Positions 34,091 through 43,101 of a stretch of DNA of 46,767 bases are shown in pieces (position 1 is the stretch's first letter; each line of letters opens with the position of its first letter). Below the pieces are notes generated by a model. That model was not told the DNA's origin. It worked only from the letters and a program-made list of their open reading frames with translations, and made no database searches. The translations under genes and the position numbers were made by a program. The DNA comes from a virus, in the IMG/VR virus record IMGVR_UViG_3300020472_000051, positions 1 to 46,767 of that record, one strand, 5' to 3'.

Positions 34091-34585
34091 TCAATGAAAT
34101 ATTATAAAGTCTCCATCAGATATAGTTAAATCTACATCATCATTAATTAACACTTCCTCATGCTTAACATATGCTATATCATCAAGCATATTTGGAGTAA
34201 CTGATGTATGTTCAGTAACACTAATTGTTCTTGGAAATGATATTACATGATATAAAAATCCACTACTACCAACTGTGCTTTCTCCACCAGCAAGTTCACC
34301 AACACGAGTACCAGTTACATTTAAATTAGTAACAGTTAAATCATTAAAAGCAGTAAATCCACTAGTAGATATTCCAGCAAGTGCTGGAGCATCAGTAACA
34401 GTTAAAATTCCAGTCTGAGGATCAACCCCTAAACCACTTCCTACTCTGAAAGCACCAAGAGTAGTTGCCGAACCAATAGGAAGTTGTAATTGAACAACCC
34501 AAGTAAACCCATCAAAAACCCAACTCTTACCAGATTCATTATGAACCTGTCCAATAACAGGACCTTGTGGAAATTGTATGGCCAT
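34091..34585 (-). CDS. Virion protein with fiber-like repeats, 164 aa
   Basis: The N-terminus (FPQGPVIGQVHNESGKSWVF, DGFTWVV) resembles a short attachment domain seen at the start of phage fibers. It is followed by fiber-type strands (GAFRVGSGLGVDPQTGILTV, FNDLTVTNLNVTGTRVGELA). The C-terminus contains VINDDVDLTISDGD-type beta strands. GGAGG lies 13 bases before the ATG. No specific function is recognisable. Confidence 0.6.
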   Translation of the reverse strand: MAIQFPQGPVIGQVHNESGKSWVFDGFTWVVQLQLPIGSATTLGAFRVGSGLGVDPQTGILTVTDAPALAGISTSGFTAFNDLTVTNLNVTGTRVGELAGGESTVGSSGFLYHVISFPRTISVTEHTSVTPNMLDDIAYVKHEEVLINDDVDLTISDGDFIIFH

Positions 34586-34607
34586 ACTTTACATCATCCT
34601 CCAGATG

Positions 34608-34919
34608 TTATTTATTGTAATATCCTCTAGGATATTGTTGCCCCGTAGCAGGTCTTCGACCAGTTATCCATCCACGAATAGAACTTGATAACTTATTCAT
34701 AGTAAATCCCTCAAGGACAGCTACAGGATTTATCCTTCTAACAATAGAACTAAAATTAGTCCTAACATTGTCCTCATCTATAGGACTCATCTCCTCATAT
34801 AGAATATTAACACCACCACCTTCTCTAGAAACATTAATATTTCTATTGTTACTATCTCGAAAATTGCCAAATAAAGCAGCACCAGATGTCATAGAATTAG
34901 TTAAATCAAAAGCAGCCAT
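34608..34919 (-). CDS. Small conserved-looking virion-region protein, 103 aa
   Basis: No known motif. The sequence is polar, with a central VRTNFSSIVRRINPVAVLEG segment and a C-terminus rich in Arg, Gly and Tyr (RGWITGRRPATGQQYPRGYY). It overlaps the stop of the 913-aa gene by one base, and its own stop overlaps a late promoter box, so it is the last gene of the unit that starts at 45579. Confidence 0.55.
   Translation of the reverse strand: MAAFDLTNSMTSGAALFGNFRDSNNRNINVSREGGGVNILYEEMSPIDEDNVRTNFSSIVRRINPVAVLEGFTMNKLSSSIRGWITGRRPATGQQYPRGYYNK
34609..34616 (-). promoter_or_regulatory. Late promoter box AATAAATA
   Basis: The box ends 24 bases before the ATG at 34585 and overlaps the stop codon of the gene at 34608-34919. 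Confidence 0.6.
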
Positions 34920-37660
34920 TAAGTAATCCTCGCACAGAAAAGAACACCATTAACTAAATTTGAAGTTTGTTCATTATAATCAGTTTCATTTTGATTATAA
35001 CAAGCATATATTATTTGATAAACTTCAACACCAGATATAACTGTTATAGTATCACCCTGCCTATATTCTGTATCTCCTGGTGCAGTACCTATATGAATCA
35101 ATACAAAATCATCTGGTAGATAATATGGACAAGGAACAAAATTAGAATTAAGAGGAATACCTTTTACTGGTCTATAATAATCAGAAGTGGCATTAATAGT
35201 TTTATCAATAGTAGCATCCCTATAATAGAATGTACCATGAGCATCCCAGTCCTCATTACCAGCTCTTTTATAAACTGCTATAGAAGGTTGCCAACGAGAT
35301 ACTGATTCTGCTTTTCTACTAGCACCAGTCATACCAGTTGATGGTGTTCCTGCATAAGATCTCAAATAACCATATAATGCTTCTCTACATTTTGAATAGT
35401 TAGTAGGTGGATCCTGAGCAACAGCATATCCATCTATATCATATCCACATAAACGAGTAGCAGCAACGAAAACAGAATCATCCCAACCATTCTTAACTTC
35501 ACCTGAATTATATCCAGTGTTTCTATCATGCCCATACCTAGTTATTGATCCACTAAAGAGTTCGTCATAATCAATTCCAGGATTTGGATTCATAAATTGA
35601 GATCCTTTTGGAAGACTAAATGTAAACCAAGTATGAGCCTCTGTATTGATTGTTTGTACAAAAGAAAATATAGCAAAGTTGGGATCTTGAGCATTGTTTC
35701 CTTTATACCAATGTATCTTTAATGCAGCGTCATTTGAATTAGTTGGCTTACAGAATCGATAAAAAGATCCCCAAGCAGCATTCCCACCCCCCAAGTATTG
35801 ATCCATATTACTTAAACCCATACGAGCAATACAATAAGGAGCTCTCTGTCTTTCTTCACCCACCACACCACAGAAATAACCATACTCAAAGGAATCATCA
35901 TCAAATCCACCTTCATTCCTATTATGATGTATCCCCATACAATTCATTACTTCAACATAAGTACCAGAATTAATGTACATAGTATTTTGATTAGCCGTAC
36001 TACCAGTATCAGGTATTGAGAATGAATAAAAGGTGGTTCCATACTTCTTAGCAGCATCATTAACTACTCTCAACACTGCGAACCTACCATGCTTTGATTT
36101 TAAGAAAAACTTACCGTCATTCGATCCACCAAAATCTGTACAGCACAAAGAAGGTTTTCCGTCATTAGCACCACTAGTAGTTTCTGCAGTGTTTTGACCA
36201 AAGACAATATCATCTGTTCCATCTACACCACCAATCTGTGAACCTAATATAGTAAAGGCATGATTTGTTGAACTATTCCATCCACCACCCAATCCAGTTC
36301 CAGAGTTATATGGATTAGTAGAAGTTGATGCTACATTTATAACCTGTATATCTTTGATTCTACCACCATGTGTACTATTGTTATAAGGATACCATCTGCG
36401 AACTCTTAAGAATAAATTTTGAGCACCAGCATCACTTCCACCACCATTACTATTAGGTATTTCAACATCCCAGAAAGGATTGGCATAAGAGTATCCATTA
36501 ACATAAGAAGGAAGCATTTCAATCTCACCCTTCATAGCAGTATGAGTTGTATGAGTATATGAATATACTTTTGGTGAGGATGTATACCATCCTTGAATAA
36601 TATTAGCATCTCTTATAGTATCATCATAACTATTACTACCAAATGCGGTCTCAATAGTACCACCTTGATTCATATGGGCAGGTTTATCAACACTATATGT
36701 TAGTGCCTGTCCATTTGAATCATTACCCTTTACCTTATCGGTTTGATTCTGTCCATTTCTTGTTTGCACTCTCCAACGTTTTATGTCACCAGTTGAGGAT
36801 GAATTACCAACGTACCATTCACTACCACTAGTATTCTGTTCATTAGGAAAATAAGTCCAATCACTACCCCATGATATACCTGGTGAATGTATGGTAGAAC
36901 GATTATCATACGTCCATTCTTTAGTACTATCTAAACTATCACCACCTGGTAAATCTTGTTGATATGTTTTAAAACTTCTTCCATCATTGTTTGGAAAATG
37001 TAAATATAAATCATCTCCAATTAAAATAGATATCTTTTTATTCTCTGAAGTAGCACCTGCTGGTTCATATAATCTTGTATTTTCAGTCCATCCACCACTA
37101 GGAGCATCACTACCTATATTTGTTGGTGTAAGGGCTACAGCAAGAGCAGCCGATGTTGCTAATTTAATTGTTGTCGCATCTACACGTATAACCCAATATG
37201 TTTGCCCTAAAGTAAGTAAATCAAGGTTGTAAGATTGATCTGATTGTCCTGGACACCAAACAACTTCCTTTCCTGTTGTTAATGCGGAATTAGCAGGAAC
37301 AGTTAATGTATCATTAGCATTTGATGCAGCAGTTGGTTGCCAATATTCTTTTATAATCCAAGCAGTATTTCCAGTCTTTGCTGTTACATCATAATTCCTT
37401 ACATTAGGAGACCTATATGGCAATGCAGGAGCTACTGTCTTCCACGCTTCAGAACCTACAGCAGTAGTACCTGAAGAATCAGAAGGATTATCTGAAGTTG
37501 CTGATAAACCAGGAGCAAGACAAGCAGTAGGAACTCCATATCTAGCAGTACCACCATGCATTCCACATGCTTGAAACGCTGCTTCCATAGCATCTAATAA
37601 TTGATTATTAGTCCAATTGTCTCCAGATCCTACTGCAACTGTATTGGTAGTTACTGCCAT
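34919..37660 (-). CDS. Large virion structural protein, 913 aa
   Basis: The sequence is rich in aromatic and polar residues. The opening (MAVTTNTVAVGSGDNWTNNQ) is followed by a helix with QACGMHGG. Beta-rich blocks then include SILIGDDLYLHFPNNDGRSF and KFFLKSKHGRFAVLRVVNDA. Scattered tryptophans and cysteines suggest a globular rather than fibrous protein. I recognise no enzyme motif. Its place between a 1696-residue fiber and small virion genes suggests a large tail or baseplate-associated protein. Confidence 0.6.
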   Translation of the reverse strand: MAVTTNTVAVGSGDNWTNNQLLDAMEAAFQACGMHGGTARYGVPTACLAPGLSATSDNPSDSSGTTAVGSEAWKTVAPALPYRSPNVRNYDVTAKTGNTAWIIKEYWQPTAASNANDTLTVPANSALTTGKEVVWCPGQSDQSYNLDLLTLGQTYWVIRVDATTIKLATSAALAVALTPTNIGSDAPSGGWTENTRLYEPAGATSENKKISILIGDDLYLHFPNNDGRSFKTYQQDLPGGDSLDSTKEWTYDNRSTIHSPGISWGSDWTYFPNEQNTSGSEWYVGNSSSTGDIKRWRVQTRNGQNQTDKVKGNDSNGQALTYSVDKPAHMNQGGTIETAFGSNSYDDTIRDANIIQGWYTSSPKVYSYTHTTHTAMKGEIEMLPSYVNGYSYANPFWDVEIPNSNGGGSDAGAQNLFLRVRRWYPYNNSTHGGRIKDIQVINVASTSTNPYNSGTGLGGGWNSSTNHAFTILGSQIGGVDGTDDIVFGQNTAETTSGANDGKPSLCCTDFGGSNDGKFFLKSKHGRFAVLRVVNDAAKKYGTTFYSFSIPDTGSTANQNTMYINSGTYVEVMNCMGIHHNRNEGGFDDDSFEYGYFCGVVGEERQRAPYCIARMGLSNMDQYLGGGNAAWGSFYRFCKPTNSNDAALKIHWYKGNNAQDPNFAIFSFVQTINTEAHTWFTFSLPKGSQFMNPNPGIDYDELFSGSITRYGHDRNTGYNSGEVKNGWDDSVFVAATRLCGYDIDGYAVAQDPPTNYSKCREALYGYLRSYAGTPSTGMTGASRKAESVSRWQPSIAVYKRAGNEDWDAHGTFYYRDATIDKTINATSDYYRPVKGIPLNSNFVPCPYYLPDDFVLIHIGTAPGDTEYRQGDTITVISGVEVYQIIYACYNQNETDYNEQTSNLVNGVLFCARIT

Positions 37661-37667
37661 GTTCTTT

Positions 37668-40600
37668 CTATCCTAATTTTAGTATGGTTAACGTCACGGT
37701 AACGGTTGTGGCACTACCACTCCTGTTATTTATTGCTACGTAAATTTTCTTAGTTCGTGTTGGGCTATCATTATTGAATCCCATAACACCAGGTGTTATT
37801 AATACCTCTTGATTTGCTCCAGTAGTTCTTACTTCAGCAACAACTCCACTTCCTGGTAGTGGATCACTACCCTCACTTCTTGTAGCATCAAGTTGTCTTG
37901 AAGCATCATCAACATATAATCTAACCCATGAAGCAACACTTGGCTTAATTTTAAATAATGTATATACAGTTTCACCTGTAATATCTAATTCAGCATAAGC
38001 ATTATTAGCAACAGTAGTGCCTGTTGTATTATCAACATCATTTATGGTAGACGCACCAGCAGCATCAGTAAACTCTAATCCATTCTCAGCAGAATTAACC
38101 TTTAAGAATTTACCAGCGTAACTAGTATAATCATTAGGTGTATCACTTAATCCCTTAAATGCTGTTGAACCAGTAGAACCAGACTCATCAGTATCTGGTT
38201 TCCATATCGAATTTGTATCATCCCATTTTAATACTTGACCATCTGCTGGTGTAGCATTAGAAACATTTGAAAGATCAGCAAGATTATTTGTTGATGCTAC
38301 CCATTTCTCTTGTGTATTATTCCATCTTAATGAATTATTAATAGTAGAAGCAGTTCCATCAAAGTCACTAGCATCCTTAATTTTTCCAGTTGTTGCTATA
38401 TCCTTTAATGTTGGCTTGTTTATAATACCACCAGCAGTTCCTGTAGGATTTGCAGATGTACCACCATTTACATTCCAATCTGGAGTAGTAACTGTGGCAC
38501 TATCAATTGTAATTCTCTTATAGGTAGCATCCCAAGAAATTGTAGTTCCATTAGAACCTTGGAAATGAATGCTATCTGTATTATTATCACTATCTTTTAA
38601 ATCAATATAGGCTTCATTAGTTGTGGTGTTTCTACCTAGAAGATCGTAAGTTGTATTCTCATTGGAAGTAGCACCAGTAAGTGTCATTCCAATTGTTTTA
38701 TTAACAGAATTATATGCGAATGCTACTGTTCCACCATTGATACTTGCGTGAGTACCTTGTGCTAAAGCAGCACCTGCAGCAGCCTTTGCTTCAGTATCAG
38801 TATAATCAGTACCACTAGCATCAGCTTGTGTGAATAATAAAGTATTAGCATCGGTTCTGGAAATAACTAATCCATTACCACCAGCAAATGTAATATCAGT
38901 ATTAGCATTTGAACTTGCTAGATTATCAGTCAGTCTTAGAATAGAATTTGATGCTCCACCTGAGTCTTCAGCAGTCATGCTAAAGCTTCCAGAATTTACA
39001 GAGATTCCAATCTCAGTTTCACTCTGAGCATTTGTTGTATTTGATATTGATAGTCCAGTACCAGCATGAAGAATAAACTCAGATACATTAGGAGTTGTTT
39101 CGCTATCAGATAACTTTATCCTCTTCCTAGCAGAATTATATGAATTAGCTCCACCAGAATAACTAGTAGCAGAAAGTGTATAAGTCTTTTCAAAATTATC
39201 TAATATAGATGCGAAATCAGATGATTGGAAATCGGTAGTTACTACCCTCTGACCAGTCCAATCGGTTCCATCAGAAAGATATAATGATTTGTTGTTGTCG
39301 GAAAATGCTAACTGACCCTGATTCGCAGAAGCAGATGGAAAATTAGCTACAGCAGTATATCTCGCAACACCTACACTGTCCGATAACGGAGTATTAATCC
39401 ACTTAGCACCATTCCATTTAAGAATATCACCATCAGTTGCAGTAGTTATTGTTGTATCACTAAGAGAAGAAACACTTGGAGCAGCAGCAGATGCTGTAAT
39501 GACTCCGTTATTAATTGTAATAGTAGTACCATCAACCTTAACACCACCTAAATCACTTGCGGTTGCTGTAGGTAGAAGATATGGTGTGAATGTAAGAGAA
39601 CCAGTTGTATTATTATACTGAAGATTATTTGTTCCTGGTGAAGCAACAGTAACAGAAACATCTTCTAAAGCAGCACCAACATTCTTAGTAGGTGTTGAAG
39701 CATAAACTATAAGAACACCACCAAAAGTAGCAGGTGATAATGGGTTTTGACCATCATTACCTAACCATGTTGCCTTGAATCCTGTTGTTGTCTTATTGGT
39801 TATACTAACACTATGAGTATCATACTGTTCCCTTTCTGATAATACATAATAGTTTGCATCTGATTGAGCACCTACAAAGGTGAATATCATTTCACCGTTA
39901 GAACTATTATAAGCACCCCAATTCATATTAGTGCCTGTGCCAGCACTAGCGGTATTAACTTTAGCGTATGCTACAGGAGTGATTATAGTTTGACTGCCAC
40001 CACCACTGCCACCACCAGTAGCATCAGTTTGAGCCTGCCATTTACCAACAGTATTATTCCATTTTAAAACCTGTCCATCAGATGGAGTAGGAGCAGTAAC
40101 ATCACTTAAAGTATTTAAAGTTGGAAGAAGAGTTAATCCAGATCCATCACCAGAGAACTTAGTTGCTGTTGCTACACCACTAACAACGATACCAGATTGA
40201 TTAATCTCATGAATAGTACTGGTGTTAATTTGAGATTCAATAGTAGTACCAGCACCAACACTATGAATAATATTTTTATTTGCTGTATGAATAATTTCTA
40301 AATCATCAGAATCACCGAATGTTGCCCTAGCACCATCCATGAACATCAACTTACTTGCATTCTTGTCCCAGATTGCGTCATAAGTACTATCAAATGTTAC
40401 ATTACTTTCATAGTTAACTGGACCAACAGCAGTTACAATACCAGTTGTTTTTAAATTCCTAGTTACAATATCTGCACCATATGAAGGTGGATCAGCACCC
40501 TCGTCTCCACCAGTAATCTTAACACCAGTAACCCAAAGTTCTTCCTTAACATATAATGATTTGTCAACATAAACATTCTCACTAGTAAATGTAGTAATAC

Positions 40601-42758
40601 CAGCAAATGTAGCAATTCCAGAAACAACTACAGTATCGAATGATGAATGAGCACCAGTTACTTGAAGATTCTTACCAGATACTTTAAAGGAATTCTCATC
40701 ATAAAGAAGATGATTATCTCCTCTAAGCTGTCCACCAAGACCAGCATAAACAACAGAGTTTTGAATAATGTTCTCAGAAACAACAGTCGTTGCTTTCATG
40801 ATGTTATTAACATCAACAATACCCTCAAATGTAGCAAGATCTGCTACTTGTAACTTACCACCAAGAGCAGCATCATATGGAGTATTGATTCCATTTGCAT
40901 TTGATTGAGTTGAATTACCCATCAGTGGGTGATTCACACATTGATAATGAAGACCTATTGGAGTAGAATCAGTAACTGCTATTTCAGTATATGCACCAGC
41001 AGTTCCAGCGTTACCATTAAATGTAACACCAGTTGTATACTCAGTAAGTCTACCAGAATCTAAATAAAATCTTAATTGATGAGTCTCATTAGAAGTATCA
41101 CCTTGATCAAATCTATATGTTATACCAGGAATTAAAGTTAAGAAAGGAGATTCCAATCCATCTAAAGTATATCCCTTAGCACTACCAGTTCCAAAATATC
41201 TATGTGCTGATGTCTTAGTTACAACCTTTACATCAATTGTTTTGGTAGATCCGTAAGAACCAGAAGTAATATAACTAACACCATTTAAAGAACCACTAAC
41301 ATCTAAGTTACCATTAATATCAACATTACCATTAACGGTAGTAATACCTGCTAGTCTAACTCCAGTAGAAGATAACCTTATACGTTCTTGTAAAATATTA
41401 GAATTATCAAGAGATCCAAATGTTATATCATTTCCATTAGACTCATGTACTATATTTCCACCAACAGTACCAGAAACAGTACGAAAAGCTATAAACGAAC
41501 TTTCACTATCAGCAGATCTCTGTAATGTAATACCAGGAGTAGATCCCTTAATATGAAATAATGAATATGGAACAGTAATATTACCAATACCCACCTTACC
41601 AGTTCCATTTGGTTGGAACAATATATGAGAATTAGAAGTCGTTACAATTTTCTTGCCATTTATATCAAGATCACCACCTAACTGTGGAGTAGTGTCGGAA
41701 ATTATATCAGATAATCCACCAGAAGCAGAATCATTAATCCATCCCTGCCCAGCTTCATATTTTAAAACCTGACCTGTTTGTGGAGATGATATTATCGTAT
41801 CATTTAAATCTGCTAAGCTACTAGCACCATTTCCATTCCCACTACTACCAGTAGTACTTAAAATTCCAGTAGTAGTAATTGTTAATCCAGTTCCTACTTT
41901 AATACCACCCAATACAGCATCAGTTGCAGGTGTTAGTGTATAGGAAACAGCACCGCCACCGCCACCACCAGCAGCAGCATCAACCCACTGTGAACTATCT
42001 TCATCACTATAGTATATCTTTAACTGACCTTCATTAGATTTCCACCAAAGATCACCACTAGCAGAATCATTTGGTGCGGTGTCACCTACACTTACTTGAG
42101 CACCACCTCCACCTCCACCACCACCTCCCGTGGTGTTAATAGTATTATATGAAATAACTTCTACAATATCACCATCAAAAGCAGGTGATAATAAAACTAT
42201 CTGTGTACCATTAGTTGCTGTAAATTCAGTGTTCCTTAATAACTTAACTCCATTATAGAAAAGATCAACAAAAACAGAATTATATGAATGATTAATTAAT
42301 ACCTGACCAGCACTCATTACAAAAGTAGTACTTGCTCTTAACTGAGGGAAATCAGACCAAGTTACACCATACCCAACACTCTTTAAATATTGTCCTTCTG
42401 TTCCATCTGTACCACCAGCACCTAATGGACCAGAAAGTATATCAATACCAGTTCTAGCAGTAACAATACCAAGAGAATCTATATTAGTTACATCTTCATA
42501 AGTTAAAGTACCACCTATAGAAACATTACCAAGGAAGGTAGCAATTCCACTTATTCTTAAATTTCTTGCTCTAACATCATCAAACTCTGCAGGAGCAGTT
42601 CCAGAAACAATAATACTAGGAGCTCTTAACTCACCACCAACATCTAAGTCATTGGTGATATTAGCATTTCCTATAACATCAAGGACAAGTTTATTATCGG
42701 TAAACGATGTTATACCGATATGTTGATGTGGGACTCTTCCGCTTCTGAACCTTGCCAT
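37668..42758 (-). CDS. Giant tail fiber with cupredoxin-like domain, 1696 aa
   Basis: Fiber repeats run through the protein (FLGNVSIGGTLTYEDVTNID near residue 80, DTTPQLGGDLDINGKKIV near 355, FAGITTFTSENVYV). Four spaced copies of a (D/T)GQ(V/I)LKW-type unit with a following W are present, for example ADGQVLKWDDTNSIWKP. Residues ~505-620 form a cupredoxin-like domain (GITYRFDQGDTSNETHQLRF ... GLHYQCVNHPLMG) with H560, C607, H610 and M613 spaced as a type-1 copper site. Poly-glycine linkers lie at about 211-219 and 264-269. The C-terminal domain ends TVTLTILKLG. It is the longest gene in the window. Confidence 0.75.
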   Translation of the reverse strand: MARFRSGRVPHQHIGITSFTDNKLVLDVIGNANITNDLDVGGELRAPSIIVSGTAPAEFDDVRARNLRISGIATFLGNVSIGGTLTYEDVTNIDSLGIVTARTGIDILSGPLGAGGTDGTEGQYLKSVGYGVTWSDFPQLRASTTFVMSAGQVLINHSYNSVFVDLFYNGVKLLRNTEFTATNGTQIVLLSPAFDGDIVEVISYNTINTTGGGGGGGGGAQVSVGDTAPNDSASGDLWWKSNEGQLKIYYSDEDSSQWVDAAAGGGGGGAVSYTLTPATDAVLGGIKVGTGLTITTTGILSTTGSSGNGNGASSLADLNDTIISSPQTGQVLKYEAGQGWINDSASGGLSDIISDTTPQLGGDLDINGKKIVTTSNSHILFQPNGTGKVGIGNITVPYSLFHIKGSTPGITLQRSADSESSFIAFRTVSGTVGGNIVHESNGNDITFGSLDNSNILQERIRLSSTGVRLAGITTVNGNVDINGNLDVSGSLNGVSYITSGSYGSTKTIDVKVVTKTSAHRYFGTGSAKGYTLDGLESPFLTLIPGITYRFDQGDTSNETHQLRFYLDSGRLTEYTTGVTFNGNAGTAGAYTEIAVTDSTPIGLHYQCVNHPLMGNSTQSNANGINTPYDAALGGKLQVADLATFEGIVDVNNIMKATTVVSENIIQNSVVYAGLGGQLRGDNHLLYDENSFKVSGKNLQVTGAHSSFDTVVVSGIATFAGITTFTSENVYVDKSLYVKEELWVTGVKITGGDEGADPPSYGADIVTRNLKTTGIVTAVGPVNYESNVTFDSTYDAIWDKNASKLMFMDGARATFGDSDDLEIIHTANKNIIHSVGAGTTIESQINTSTIHEINQSGIVVSGVATATKFSGDGSGLTLLPTLNTLSDVTAPTPSDGQVLKWNNTVGKWQAQTDATGGGSGGGSQTIITPVAYAKVNTASAGTGTNMNWGAYNSSNGEMIFTFVGAQSDANYYVLSEREQYDTHSVSITNKTTTGFKATWLGNDGQNPLSPATFGGVLIVYASTPTKNVGAALEDVSVTVASPGTNNLQYNNTTGSLTFTPYLLPTATASDLGGVKVDGTTITINNGVITASAAAPSVSSLSDTTITTATDGDILKWNGAKWINTPLSDSVGVARYTAVANFPSASANQGQLAFSDNNKSLYLSDGTDWTGQRVVTTDFQSSDFASILDNFEKTYTLSATSYSGGANSYNSARKRIKLSDSETTPNVSEFILHAGTGLSISNTTNAQSETEIGISVNSGSFSMTAEDSGGASNSILRLTDNLASSNANTDITFAGGNGLVISRTDANTLLFTQADASGTDYTDTEAKAAAGAALAQGTHASINGGTVAFAYNSVNKTIGMTLTGATSNENTTYDLLGRNTTTNEAYIDLKDSDNNTDSIHFQGSNGTTISWDATYKRITIDSATVTTPDWNVNGGTSANPTGTAGGIINKPTLKDIATTGKIKDASDFDGTASTINNSLRWNNTQEKWVASTNNLADLSNVSNATPADGQVLKWDDTNSIWKPDTDESGSTGSTAFKGLSDTPNDYTSYAGKFLKVNSAENGLEFTDAAGASTINDVDNTTGTTVANNAYAELDITGETVYTLFKIKPSVASWVRLYVDDASRQLDATRSEGSDPLPGSGVVAEVRTTGANQEVLITPGVMGFNNDSPTRTKKIYVAINNRSGSATTVTVTLTILKLG

Positions 42759-42767
42759 TACTTGATA

Positions 42768-43097
42768 TTAATTAAGGGTTTCTAGGATACTTGCAATAAA
42801 TTTCACATGATTTGCATTACTAGCAGATAATTTAAGTGAATCACCAGGCTCAAGAACCAATTTACCTTGAGTCAATCCCATACTATCGTGCCCCTGAATA
42901 GGCATTTCCTTCACAATTTCTGTATGAGTAGCACCTCTCACATGATCTAATGAAACTGTATGTGATGTAGAATCTACATTCGTTGCTTGACAACTTAAAA
43001 TAACACCACTGTATCCAACTGGGGCGGTATAAATTCCAACCTTAGTTGCTGGTGCTACGTATGTTATTGTTTGAAATACATTTAATGGTAAAGCCAT
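42768..43097 (-). CDS. Small virion protein, 109 aa
   Basis: A single beta-rich domain: TYVAPATKVGIYTAPVGYSG, VDSTSHTVSLDHVRG, LVLEPGDSLKLSASNANHVK. The layout (interval of exposed strands, then EPGD and LS) is like the small structural proteins at 14928-15248. A strong AGGAGG is found about 13 bases before the ATG. From memory such ~110-residue proteins often precede the giant fiber gene in cyanomyoviruses. Confidence 0.6.
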   Translation of the reverse strand: MALPLNVFQTITYVAPATKVGIYTAPVGYSGVILSCQATNVDSTSHTVSLDHVRGATHTEIVKEMPIQGHDSMGLTQGKLVLEPGDSLKLSASNANHVKFIASILETLN

Positions 43098-43101
43098 TTT
43101 A

